DNA from: Aequorivita todarodis
Lineage (GTDB): Bacteria; Bacteroidota; Bacteroidia; Flavobacteriales; Flavobacteriaceae
Assembly: GCF_028561335.1 (NCBI RefSeq)
Contig: NZ_JAQQTG010000051.1
Coordinates: 1 to 64,000 of the forward strand
DNA length: 64,000 nt
Direction of reading: 5' to 3'
Below are positions 24,880-33,446 of this stretch, piece after piece. How positions within the stretch are numbered: the stretch's first letter is position 1; every line of letters begins with the position of its first letter. Position numbers and translations under genes: made by a program. A model generated the notes under the pieces. That model saw nothing but the letters and a program-made list of their open reading frames with translations, ran no database searches and was not told where the DNA came from.

Positions 24880-26018
24880 TATTGCGGTGGAAGTGGCGGT
24901 GGGGTATTTCCACCCAAAAACGATTTCAATTCCTCAATTTGCTGAAGCGGTGTCCATTCTGCCAAACCGGCTTTCCAAACTAAAGTGTCTTTGTTCACCG
25001 TTCTGCTTGCGAACAAAGATTGCAACTGCTCAAAACTCACCGGACCGGCCTGTGTGCCATTGGCGGCGTAAAAATATTGGACTGCGGCAGGCATTGGCGG
25101 CGGCATCATTCCGCCCTGTGGCTGCTGTTGTTGCATTTGCTGTTGGCCCATTTGTGGATTCATCATGCCGCCCATTTGTTGCGCGAGCACGAAGCCCATT
25201 CCCATGCCCATTCCGGCTCCAGCTGTTCCACCCTCATTGGCCGCGGCAGCTTCAATAGCTTTTGCAGTTTTGAATTTGGTAAGCTTGTCAAGATCCAACT
25301 TGTCAATTCGGCTGTATTCGAAGATTTCCTTTTTAAGGTCTTCGGGCATGGAAACGTTTTCAATAAAGAATTTTTCCAAAGAAATTCCCACGCTGTTAAA
25401 CTCCGGCTGCATCACTTCCTTGCAGGTTTCGGAAAGCTCGGTAGTGTTTGCCGCGTACAGTTCTATGGGAAGTTTTGCCTCGCCAACAGTATCTGTAAAT
25501 CGTGTGGCGATAAGGCTTTTTAAATGTTCGTTTATTTCGAAATTGGTGAAGTTATTGTCGGTCCCAACAATGTCAACAATAAATTTTCCGGCATCGTTAA
25601 TCCGGTATGCATAGGTTCCGAAAGCACGGATTTCAACCAAACCGAAACGGTCATCGCTTAGCGTAATCGGGTTTTTGGTGCCCCATTTTTCATCGGTAAA
25701 AAGATGGGTGTTCACGAAATATACTTCCGCTTTAAATGGGCTGTCAAACCCGTATTTCCAACCTTTCAACGTGGTTAAAATAGGAAGGTTTTGGGTGTTC
25801 AACGTATAGGTTCCCGGCTTAAAAACGTCTGCCAATTGTCCTTCGTTTATAAAAACCGCGGTCTGCCCTTCGCGCACGATGAGTTTTGCGTTATTTTTTA
25901 TTTCGTTTTGGTAACGTTCAAAACGATGACAAATAGTATCTGGCGTATAATCCAGCCACTCGATGATGTCAATAAATTCATTGCTTAGTTTTTCTTTTAT
26001 TGTGTCGAAAATGCCCAT
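24879..26018 (-). CDS. SPFH-domain protein with C-terminal GYF_2 domain (YdjI-like)
   Basis: 379 residues. SPFH/virion-core-protein domain at about residues 35-260 (LIVREGQTAVFINEGQLADVF...), a Gly/Met/Gln/Pro-rich linker (about 265-312), and a C-terminal GYF_2 domain (YFYAANGTQAGPVSFEQLQSL...LVWKAGLAEW). SPFH proteins of this group assemble into membrane-associated oligomers; the GYF_2 domain likely binds proline-rich partners. The zinc-ribbon protein and phosphatase genes follow on the same strand. Confidence 0.92.
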   Translation of the reverse strand: MGIFDTIKEKLSNEFIDIIEWLDYTPDTICHRFERYQNEIKNNAKLIVREGQTAVFINEGQLADVFKPGTYTLNTQNLPILTTLKGWKYGFDSPFKAEVYFVNTHLFTDEKWGTKNPITLSDDRFGLVEIRAFGTYAYRINDAGKFIVDIVGTDNNFTNFEINEHLKSLIATRFTDTVGEAKLPIELYAANTTELSETCKEVMQPEFNSVGISLEKFFIENVSMPEDLKKEIFEYSRIDKLDLDKLTKFKTAKAIEAAAANEGGTAGAGMGMGMGFVLAQQMGGMMNPQMGQQQMQQQQPQGGMMPPPMPAAVQYFYAANGTQAGPVSFEQLQSLFASRTVNKDTLVWKAGLAEWTPLQQIEELKSFLGGNTPPPLPPQ

Positions 26019-26075
26019 AGTTCCAAAATTTTAAAAATTGAAGTTTAAAGATATAAAAATAGGTTTAACATTGGA

Positions 26076-27212
26076 TTAATTATAACTCACCTTCCGCAAA
26101 ATGCGCAGCGATTCCTTTAAAAGCTGATAGGCTTCGGCGTCGTATTCCCTTAAAAATTCCTTGGCTTCCTGCAATTTTTCCTTGGCTTCCTCAAAATCGT
26201 TCAAATAGCAAATAAGGTAGGTTGATGGCAAATTCCGCAGATCTTTTTCTTCCGAAGCGGTGAGGGGAATGTTCTTTTTCAGCTTTTCCAAAACTGCATT
26301 GTTTGCATTATAGATGTGAAATAGCGTCTTTTTATTGAATTGTGGCGGTTCAAAAATCAATTTTGAATCCATATTATAGGAACCATTTTCTTTGAAATGA
26401 ATGGTTACTTCTTCCAACGGATAGTATTTAAATTGTTCGTTCAATCCCAAATGCACATATTCCACAGTTTTGAAATAATCGTCTGTATAGGCAATGCTGA
26501 TTTCATCCAAAGCCGAATAAAATAGCCGAACTTGTTCGTTTATCAATTCAATATCGACCCGCGAATAATATAAATTTTCCTTTACCCTTTTTGGATTTCC
26601 AGCCCAACATACCACAAATTGTTCCTTAAAAACCTTGTAGTGGCTTTCCAAATCTTTGTGGCGATGGTTGATAAAATCCATCACCCCGTCCAGTGTGAGC
26701 TCTATATTGTTTTTGGCTGCGTTTTCGATGGATTTTACGATTTCGGAATTCACATCCTTTATCTCTATATCGAAATCCTTCGGCATTGAAATACTGCCAT
26801 CTCGCAGAAAAATGGAGCCGCCCCAATATTTCCAAATGTTTTTGCGCAGCGAAGTAATTTTCCCGTTTGGGCGAATCGTTACCAAGCCCACCACCTTATC
26901 TGAAGGCAGATTTGGAAATGCGACGTTTTCATAAATTATCAGCGGCGCATTGGTAAGATAGGCGTTTACGAGGTTTTGGATCTTGCTGTCGTCAAAAAAA
27001 TCGACACCCCGAATCTCGTTGGTTTCATCCTCAACGCCAATTACGATAAAGGAATTATTTGCCGGATTGCTATTGCTGAGCGCGCATATGTGTTTCAGAA
27101 ATTTCGCCTTTCCTTCTTTGGTGCCAAGGTCTATTTTTCGCTTTTTATCATAGAAACTGCTCTCGTCGTTATGGGCGAGCAGGTTTTTGATAAGTAGGCG
27201 TTTGTTGATCAT
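26076..27212 (-). CDS. AlbA_2 (Schlafen-like) putative DNA-binding protein
   Basis: 378 residues. The N-terminal AlbA_2 domain is recognisable: ESSFYDKKRKIDLGTKEGKAKFLKHICALSNSN and SFIVIGVEDETNEIRGVD (residues 15-85), followed by NAPLIIYENVAFPN. The rest is poorly conserved and ends in helices. The family is often called transcriptional regulator or ATP-binding protein with little evidence. The ATG is preceded within 8 bases by four GGTTGCA heptads (read as TGCAACC on the coding strand). Confidence 0.78.
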   Translation of the reverse strand: MINKRLLIKNLLAHNDESSFYDKKRKIDLGTKEGKAKFLKHICALSNSNPANNSFIVIGVEDETNEIRGVDFFDDSKIQNLVNAYLTNAPLIIYENVAFPNLPSDKVVGLVTIRPNGKITSLRKNIWKYWGGSIFLRDGSISMPKDFDIEIKDVNSEIVKSIENAAKNNIELTLDGVMDFINHRHKDLESHYKVFKEQFVVCWAGNPKRVKENLYYSRVDIELINEQVRLFYSALDEISIAYTDDYFKTVEYVHLGLNEQFKYYPLEEVTIHFKENGSYNMDSKLIFEPPQFNKKTLFHIYNANNAVLEKLKKNIPLTASEEKDLRNLPSTYLICYLNDFEEAKEKLQEAKEFLREYDAEAYQLLKESLRILRKVSYN

Positions 27213-27219
27213 CGCTCAA

Positions 27220-27251
27220 GGTTGCAGGTTGCAGGTTGCAGGTTGCAGGTT
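27220..27251. repeat. Heptad tandem repeat (GGTTGCA)4
   Basis: Four exact GGTTGCA units plus GGTT, in the leader of the AlbA_2 gene. An inverted, degenerate copy is at 27677-27708; the two flank the four-helix-bundle gene. Confidence 0.9.
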
Positions 27252-27265
27252 AAAAGTTAATTTTT

Positions 27266-27655
27266 CTAATCATATTTTGAACCTTTTCTGTCTGAGTTTT
27301 TCAGATATATCATAAATGATTTTATTTTTCTACTATTTAAAATGGCTTTTTCAGAAATTCTTTTGAAAGTTTCCTCATCAATATGGTTTCTATCCAAACA
27401 ACGATATAATTGTGATCTTGTTTCGCCACAGGAAGCCTTAGCAATACTTAAAAAATTAATAAATTCCCGATTTCCATCTCTTTCAAAACCTTCAGAAATA
27501 TTATCCATTATGGATCCCGATGCACCATTTATTTGTTCCCGAAGCTTATAATCCCTTTGCAAAGAAGTATTTTGAATTATGTTCCAAACATCTTTACAAA
27601 TTTCTCTGGCCAACTGCCAAATCTCTAAATCCTCAAATCTTTCTATTTTAGCCAT
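27266..27655 (-). CDS. Four-helix-bundle protein (S23/IVP family)
   Basis: 129 residues from the ATG at 27655 (MAKIERFEDLEIWQLAREIC). Typical pattern of the family: FEDLEIWQLAREI, LREQINGASGSIMDNISEGFER and EFINFLSIAKASCGETRSQLYRC. First seen inside 23S rRNA intervening sequences and related to the Avd accessory protein of diversity-generating retroelements, but mostly of unknown role. Flanked by inverted heptad repeats, unlike other genes in the window. No rRNA gene or retroelement is nearby. Confidence 0.88.
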   Translation of the reverse strand: MAKIERFEDLEIWQLAREICKDVWNIIQNTSLQRDYKLREQINGASGSIMDNISEGFERDGNREFINFLSIAKASCGETRSQLYRCLDRNHIDEETFKRISEKAILNSRKIKSFMIYLKNSDRKGSKYD

Positions 27656-27676
27656 AAGGTAAAATTTTAGGTAAAC

Positions 27677-27708
27677 TTGCAACCTGCAACTTTCAACTTG
27701 TAACTTTA
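27677..27708. repeat. Inverted degenerate heptad repeat containing the SDR stop codon
   Basis: On the minus strand it reads GTTACAAGTTGAAAGTTGCA and continues with GGTTGCAAG; the TGA stop of the SDR gene (27693-27695) lies within it. Partner of the repeat at 27220-27251. Confidence 0.75.
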
Positions 27709-28451
27709 TTCACAATAGTAGAAGAAGCCTGATCCAAGCACATCACGGTCAAATCCGCAATATTCACGTGCGGCGGGCGGGTTACGGCAAACCAGATTAT
27801 ATCCGCAACATCTTCAGGTTTTAAGGGGGTGTAGCCTTGATATACTTTTTCGGCTTTTTCAGAGTCGCCTTTAAACCGTACCTCGCTGAATTCTGTTTGC
27901 ACCAATCCGGGGTTTATGGCTCCCACTTTTATTCCCTTTCCGTTCAAATCCAATCGCATTCCTTGATTTATGGCGTCCACAGCATGTTTACTTGCGCAAT
28001 ACACGTTGCCTTTTGGATAGACTTCCTTGCCTGCAGTGCTGCCAATATTTATTATGTGGCCGCTTTTGCGCTCCATCATTTTTGGAAGAATTGCTTTGCT
28101 AACGTAAAGTAGGCCTTTCACATTTATATCCAGCATCGCGTCCCAATCGTCAATGCTTCCTTCGTCAATGGCATCCATTCCGTGGGCGTTGCCGGCATCG
28201 TTAATTAAAATATCAATTGTTGAGAACTCCTCCGGAAGGGATTGTACCGCAGCGAATACCGCTTCCTTGTTGCGTACATCAAACTTTAAAGTGTGCACTT
28301 CCGTTATCTTCGATAGCTCTTCGGAAAGACTTTTTAGCCGTTCCTCCCTTCTTCCGCAGAGAATTAATTTCATTCCATTTTTTGCAAAAAGTCTTGCCGT
28401 TGCCATTCCGATGCCAGAGGTAGCTCCGGTTATAAATGCTGTTTTGTTCAT
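27693..28451 (-). CDS. Short-chain dehydrogenase/reductase, YdfG-like
   Basis: 252 residues, NAD(P)-binding Rossmann fold: TGATSGIGMATA at the N-terminus, NDAGNAHG, catalytic Ser in INIGSTAG and YxxxK as YCASKHAVDA. Closest in pattern to 3-hydroxy acid (serine) dehydrogenases of the YdfG type. Last codons V-T-S and the stop come from a heptad repeat. Confidence 0.92.
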   Translation of the reverse strand: MNKTAFITGATSGIGMATARLFAKNGMKLILCGRREERLKSLSEELSKITEVHTLKFDVRNKEAVFAAVQSLPEEFSTIDILINDAGNAHGMDAIDEGSIDDWDAMLDINVKGLLYVSKAILPKMMERKSGHIINIGSTAGKEVYPKGNVYCASKHAVDAINQGMRLDLNGKGIKVGAINPGLVQTEFSEVRFKGDSEKAEKVYQGYTPLKPEDVADIIWFAVTRPPHVNIADLTVMCLDQASSTIVNKVTS

Positions 28452-28727
28452 TTTTTATTATTTATTGTTATTTTTTATTAAAGCCTCTAACCGAACGCAT
28501 CTCTCTTAACTGTTAACAATTAACTTTCCCTAAAAGTACTATTTCTGAAATATTTGAAACCCGCTTTTTTGTCAATATTAAAAATCTTAACAAATGCCCA
28601 AAATCGCTAAGAAAAGTTTAGGTTTCGCTATTTCTTAATTTAACCAATTGTTAACAGGCTTTTAATCAATAAATTTTCAATTTGCACCGTCTTTTTATAA
28701 AGGCTTTAAATTGAATCTAAATACGGT

Positions 28728-29732
28728 ATGGAAAATACAAATTCGACCTTTGACATTGGGGCATTAAACGAAAAAATTGAAAGGGAAAGTGCATTTGTGG
28801 ATGTACTTTCTATGGAAATGAACAAAGTAATCGTAGGCCAGAAACATATGGTGGAACGGCTTATGATTGGGCTTTTGGGCCAAGGCCACATCCTTTTGGA
28901 AGGTGTGCCCGGACTTGCGAAAACCCTTGCAATCAACACACTTGCAAAAGCGGTGCACGGTACTTTCAGCCGAATACAGTTTACGCCAGATTTGCTCCCC
29001 GCCGATGTTGTGGGAACGCTCATTTACAATATGAAAGTGAATGACTTCAGCATAAAAAAAGGTCCCATCTTCGCCAATTTCGTACTTGCGGATGAAATTA
29101 ACCGGGCTCCCGCAAAAGTACAATCCGCGCTTTTGGAGGCGATGCAGGAAAAGCAGGTGACCATTGGCGAAACCACTTTTACCCTCGACAAGCCATTTTT
29201 GGTAATGGCAACCCAAAACCCAATTGAGCAGGAAGGAACCTATCCGCTGCCCGAAGCACAGGTGGACCGTTTTATGTTGAAAACGGTAATAAAATATCCA
29301 CAGATTGCCGAAGAGCAACTCATCATCCGCCAAAACCTAAAAGGCGCTTACGAGCAAATCAATCCTGTGGCGACCATCGATCAAATTCTGCGGGCACAGG
29401 CTGCCGTTCGGGAAGTTTATATGGATGAAAAGATTGAGAAATACATTCTCGATATCATCTTCGCTACACGAACTCCCGAGAATTTTGGGCTTGCGGATTT
29501 AAAGCCGCTTATCAATTTTGGCGCATCACCACGTGGAAGTATCAACCTTGCCATTGCCGCTAAATGTTACGCCTTTATCCGCCGTCGCGGGTATGTAGTG
29601 CCGGAGGATGTTCGCGCCGTAGTGCACGATGTGCTTCGCCACCGTATCGGCATCACTTACGAAGCGGAAGCCGAAAACATCACTTCCGAAGACATCATCA
29701 ACAAGATTGTTAATGTTATAGAGGTGCCGTAA
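28728..29732 (+). CDS. MoxR-type AAA+ ATPase of the Bat operon
   Basis: 334 residues. Walker A GVPGLAKT, Walker B region VLADEINRAPAKVQSALLEAMQEKQVT, sensor ATQNPIEQEGTYPLPEAQVDRF. MoxR ATPases work as chaperones for VWA-domain proteins, and the VWA genes follow directly. First gene of the operon that runs to about 38.16 kb. The stop TAA touches a palindromic repeat. Confidence 0.95.
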   Translation: MENTNSTFDIGALNEKIERESAFVDVLSMEMNKVIVGQKHMVERLMIGLLGQGHILLEGVPGLAKTLAINTLAKAVHGTFSRIQFTPDLLPADVVGTLIYNMKVNDFSIKKGPIFANFVLADEINRAPAKVQSALLEAMQEKQVTIGETTFTLDKPFLVMATQNPIEQEGTYPLPEAQVDRFMLKTVIKYPQIAEEQLIIRQNLKGAYEQINPVATIDQILRAQAAVREVYMDEKIEKYILDIIFATRTPENFGLADLKPLINFGASPRGSINLAIAAKCYAFIRRRGYVVPEDVRAVVHDVLRHRIGITYEAEAENITSEDIINKIVNVIEVP

Positions 29733-29756
29733 GCCCCCTAACCCCCGAAGGGGGAA
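29733..29756. repeat. CCCCCTAACCCCCGAAGGGG repeat directly after the moxR stop
   Basis: Canonical copy. With the inverted copy at 29842-29866 it brackets the 136-base moxR-DUF58 gap, so the transcript could form a long hairpin. Confidence 0.85.
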
Positions 29757-29841
29757 CTCTCACTCTTGTGAAAAATTATTAGGTGGGAAAAAATCAAAAT
29801 AATGTTCAATAATATTTCAAACAAACTTTTAACCGCAAACA

Positions 29842-29866
29842 ATTCCCCCTTCGGGGGTTAGGGGTC
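29842..29866. repeat. Inverted CCCCCTTCGGGGGTTAGGGG repeat directly before the DUF58 start
   Basis: Ends only 2 bases before the ATG, so it occupies the place of the ribosome-binding region. Confidence 0.85.
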
Positions 29867-29868
29867 TC

Positions 29869-30732
29869 ATGGATACAAAGGAACTTCTTAAAAAAGTACG
29901 GAAAATCGAAATCAAAACGCGGCGGTTGAGCGACCACGTGTTTGGTGGCGAGTATCATAGTACGTTTAAGGGTCGCGGGATGACGTTCAGCGAGGTGCGC
30001 CAGTACCAATTTGGCGACGACGTCCGGAATATCGATTGGAACGTTACGGCCCGCTACAATGAGCCTTTTGTAAAAGTTTTTGAAGAAGAGCGCGAACTTA
30101 CGTTGATGTTGATGGTGGATATTAGCGGTTCCGAATTTTTTGGAACGCAGGAACAATTCAAAAATGAAATCATTACCGAAATTGCCGCAACGCTCGCTTT
30201 TTCAGCAATGCAAAACAATGACAAAACGGGACTGATTCTTTTTTCAGATGAAATTGAACTTTACATTCCTCCGAAAAAGGGCAAATCGCACGTACTTCGG
30301 ATTATTCGTGAATTGCTTGAGTTCAAGCCAAAAAGTAACAAGACCGATATTGCCAACGCCTTGAAATTTTTAAGCAGCGTAATGAAGAAGAAAGCCATTG
30401 TTTTTGTGCTTTCAGATTTTATTGCGGACGGTTACCGCGACACTTTAAAAATCGCCGCCAAAAAGCACGATGTTACGGGAATAAGAATTTACGATAAAGC
30501 CGAGGAAAACATACCAAATCTGGGAATGGTGCAGATGGAAGACCAAGAGACCGGAGAACTTTTACTGGTAAATACAGGGTCAAAAAGTGTGCGCAACCAA
30601 TATTACAGTTACCATCGCGAAAGGGTGGATTATTTCAATGAATCGTTTACAAAAAGTGGCGCAGGCGCATTGAGCACAAGGGTTGACGAAAGTTATGTAA
30701 AAAAATTGTTGGGATATTTCAAACGCAGGTAG
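29869..30732 (+). CDS. DUF58 domain protein of the Bat operon
   Basis: 287 residues. DUF58 signature FSEVRQYQFGDDVRNIDWNVTARYNEPFVKVFEEERE, then a VWA-like fold with a metal-site DISGSEF. Members sit between moxR and VWA genes in nearly all genomes. Cytoplasmic, no signal peptide. The stop TAG merges into a GC-rich palindrome. Confidence 0.93.
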   Translation: MDTKELLKKVRKIEIKTRRLSDHVFGGEYHSTFKGRGMTFSEVRQYQFGDDVRNIDWNVTARYNEPFVKVFEEERELTLMLMVDISGSEFFGTQEQFKNEIITEIAATLAFSAMQNNDKTGLILFSDEIELYIPPKKGKSHVLRIIRELLEFKPKSNKTDIANALKFLSSVMKKKAIVFVLSDFIADGYRDTLKIAAKKHDVTGIRIYDKAEENIPNLGMVQMEDQETGELLLVNTGSKSVRNQYYSYHRERVDYFNESFTKSGAGALSTRVDESYVKKLLGYFKRR

Positions 30733-30753
30733 GCGCGCGATTCATCGCGCGCA
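30732..30753. repeat. GC-rich palindrome at the DUF58 stop
   Basis: GCGCGCGA TTCA TCGCGCGC, 8-bp stem with 4-base loop, beginning at the stop codon TAG. Same arrangement (TAG then palindrome) as after batC at 35382. Confidence 0.8.
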
Positions 30754-30776
30754 TTTAAAAGAAATCAAAATTTGAA

Positions 30777-32450
30777 TTGAAAAAAAATAAAATCCATATT
30801 ATAAAATTTGAAAGATTGAAGCCATTTGGTTTTCAAAAGAACCGCTATTTTCTTTTTTCTCTGTTCTTTTTTCTTTGCTCTCTCAGCTCCTTTTCACAAG
30901 TAACTTCTTCTATTGATTCCACAAAAATCAAGATCGGCGAGGAAATACTTTACACCATAAACGTACAGGCAGACTCAACGGATGTTGTGGTTTTTCCCGA
31001 AGAGCAGACTTTTGCGCCTTTGGAAATGATTGAATCTTATAAGACCGATACCACTTTTGAAGCTTCCAAACTGCGCCTAATCAAAAAATACGGATTGACG
31101 CAATTTGACAGTGGCCATTACACCATTCCGCCGCAGCGCGTTCTCATTAACAACAAACCTTTTTTAACCGATTCCATAAAGGTTGAAGTGGCCGATGTTC
31201 CCGTTGATACGACCAAACAGAAAATGTTCGACATAAAACCGGCGGTGGAAGTGAAAAGCCCCCCGTTTGATTGGTTGTCGCTTCTTTATTGGTTGGTTCC
31301 GATACTTTTAATTATTGCAATTGCCATTTATCTCTTCCGAAGAAAAAAACGAAAAGAAGCTGCCGAAAAGCAATTGCCGCCCTACGAAGAAGCAATCGTC
31401 GCATTAAAAACTTTGGACAACAGCCAACTTTTAAAGGAAAACAAAAGCAAGGAATATTACAGCAGCCTCACTGAAATCGTAAAACGTTATTTGGACCGCG
31501 AAGTGGACGAAGCCGCTTTGGAAAGCACGAGCGACGAGCTGATCACGCGATTGATGATGCACAAAGACGCGGGGAATTTCGACTTCGATTTGGAAACCAT
31601 CCGCAAGCTGGATGCAATTTTCAAACGTGCCGATTTGGTGAAATTTGCCAAAATGAACCAAGAATCGGGGCAAGCCGAAGTGGATAGAAAAACCATTGAG
31701 GAAATCATCAACGAAACCCACGAAGCCGTTCCCGAACCTACCGAGGAAGAGCTTTTGGCTAATCAGGAATACCTTGAAAAACTTCAGAAAAAACGCCAGC
31801 GCAGAAAATGGATTTTGGGAATTTCGGGCGTATTTGCTGCGATTGTTTTGGCAGGAATTATTTACGGTGCCGCTACCGGGTTCGACAACTTAAAGGATAA
31901 GGTTTTGGGCAATGACCTCCGCGAGCTCGCCGAAGGCCGATGGATAAAGAGCGAATACGGCAATCCGGCGGTAATTTTGGAAACCCCCGAAGTGCTCGTC
32001 CGAGCGGAAGCTCCCACCACAAATGCCGATAAAAGTGCGGTGATGGGACGGGATTTCTTCACATATGGCGAAATGAATTCCCCACTTTACATTATGGTTT
32101 CAACCACACAGTTCAGCCAAAAGCAGGACATTGCCCTCGAAACGGCACTCGATGCGGTTTTGGATGATTTAGAGCAAAGTGGCGCGAAAAATCTAATAGT
32201 GAAACGCGACGATTTTGAAACAGATAAGGGCATAAAAGGATTGAAAGCCTACGGCGAATTCAACGTGCAGGTTTCAGATACTAAAGTTTTAAAAGAGAAA
32301 AGCACGTATGAACTTTTACTATTCGCTCAGCAGAACGGCTTGCAGGAAGTTTTGATTGTGTATCAGGACGATGGCAAATACGCAGAAGAAATAAAAAAAC
32401 GAATTGAAGCTTCCATAGAGCTTGAAATTTCAGAGAAAGATGGGCAGTAA
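30777..32450 (+). CDS. Uncharacterised Bat-operon membrane protein
   Basis: 557 residues with no ATG near the start: the frame opens with TTG at 30777, and another TTG at 30816 would give a better-shaped signal peptide (RYFLFSLFFFLCSLSSFSQ). After the signal there is a BatD-like beta-rich exported domain (about 45-160), TM1 (LLYWLVPILLIIAIAIYLF), a Lys/Glu-rich cytoplasmic region (about 195-340), TM2 (GISGVFAAIVLAGIIYGA) and a C-terminal domain. Found between DUF58 and batA in flavobacterial Bat operons; function unknown. Confidence 0.85.
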   Translation: MKKNKIHIIKFERLKPFGFQKNRYFLFSLFFFLCSLSSFSQVTSSIDSTKIKIGEEILYTINVQADSTDVVVFPEEQTFAPLEMIESYKTDTTFEASKLRLIKKYGLTQFDSGHYTIPPQRVLINNKPFLTDSIKVEVADVPVDTTKQKMFDIKPAVEVKSPPFDWLSLLYWLVPILLIIAIAIYLFRRKKRKEAAEKQLPPYEEAIVALKTLDNSQLLKENKSKEYYSSLTEIVKRYLDREVDEAALESTSDELITRLMMHKDAGNFDFDLETIRKLDAIFKRADLVKFAKMNQESGQAEVDRKTIEEIINETHEAVPEPTEEELLANQEYLEKLQKKRQRRKWILGISGVFAAIVLAGIIYGAATGFDNLKDKVLGNDLRELAEGRWIKSEYGNPAVILETPEVLVRAEAPTTNADKSAVMGRDFFTYGEMNSPLYIMVSTTQFSQKQDIALETALDAVLDDLEQSGAKNLIVKRDDFETDKGIKGLKAYGEFNVQVSDTKVLKEKSTYELLLFAQQNGLQEVLIVYQDDGKYAEEIKKRIEASIELEISEKDGQ

Positions 32451-33444
32451 TTTCGAATTTGTAAATCCACAGTTTTTCTGGTTGTTCCTCCTACTTCCGG
32501 TGCTCGTGCTATGGTATTTATGGAAGCGGAAACAGCAAACGGCTTCTTTGAAAATATCCAGTGTCAGCGGTTTCAAATCTGGCAAAAACTGGTTGGCGCG
32601 ATTAAAACCGTTGCTTTTCGCGCTTCGTCTTTTGGCGCTTTCAGCTTTAATTATTGCAATGGCGCGACCACGCACCGTTGACGAATCCACAAAAACAAAA
32701 ACCACACGCGGAATCGATATCGTGATGGCGATAGACGTTTCGGCAAGTATGCTGGCGCGCGATTTAAAACCAAACCGTTTGGAAGCATTGAAAACAGTGG
32801 CCGCACGGTTCATTAATGCACGTCCCAACGACCGCATTGGATTAGTGGAATACGCAGGCGAAAGTTACACCCGCACGCCGTTGACGAGCGATAAAACCAT
32901 CGTGCTTTCGTCCCTAAAAAACATAACCTACAACACGACCATTGAAGGTGGAACCGCAATCGGTTCCGGTTTGGCAACGGCCGTGAACCGTTTAAAAGAG
33001 AGCCGCGCCAAAAGCAAAGTGATTATTTTGTTGACCGATGGGGTAAACAACACTGGATTCATCGACCCAAAAATTGCGAGCGAGCTTGCCGTGGAATTTG
33101 GGATAAAAGTTTACACTATCGGTTTGGGAAGCAACGGAATGGCGATGTCGCCCATCGGTATTCGTCCCGACGGCGGTTTTCAATACGGAAATGTGCAAGT
33201 GGAAATTGACGAGGCGTTGCTGAAAGAAATTGCGGAAAAAACCGGCGGACAATATTTCCGGGCAACGAGCACCACCAAACTGGAGCAGATTTACGAAGAA
33301 ATAAACAAACTGGAAAAAACCGATATCGAAGAATTCAAATACACCCATTATGACGAAATGTTCCGCCCGTGGGCCATTTTCGCATTAATATTGGTTGGGT
33401 TTGAGTTTTTGTTGCGAATTACAATATTTAAAGGATTTTTATAG
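32440..33444 (+). CDS. batA: BatA, VWA-domain membrane protein
   Basis: 334 residues from the ATG at 32440, which overlaps the preceding stop by 11 bases; a TTG at 32422 is an alternative. Two membrane segments at the N-terminus (FFWLFLLLPVLVLWYLW and LKPLLFALRLLALSALIIAMA), a VWA domain with intact MIDAS motif DVSASM, and a C-terminal membrane segment. Forms an inner-membrane complex with BatB and other Bat proteins; linked to oxygen or stress tolerance in Bacteroides. Confidence 0.94.
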   Translation: MGSNFEFVNPQFFWLFLLLPVLVLWYLWKRKQQTASLKISSVSGFKSGKNWLARLKPLLFALRLLALSALIIAMARPRTVDESTKTKTTRGIDIVMAIDVSASMLARDLKPNRLEALKTVAARFINARPNDRIGLVEYAGESYTRTPLTSDKTIVLSSLKNITYNTTIEGGTAIGSGLATAVNRLKESRAKSKVIILLTDGVNNTGFIDPKIASELAVEFGIKVYTIGLGSNGMAMSPIGIRPDGGFQYGNVQVEIDEALLKEIAEKTGGQYFRATSTTKLEQIYEEINKLEKTDIEEFKYTHYDEMFRPWAIFALILVGFEFLLRITIFKGFL

Positions 33445-33446
33445 AA

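Noticed and set aside
27266-27655. Diversity-generating retroelement, because of the Avd-like four-helix bundle
   Set aside because: No reverse transcriptase, template repeat or variable repeat is nearby.
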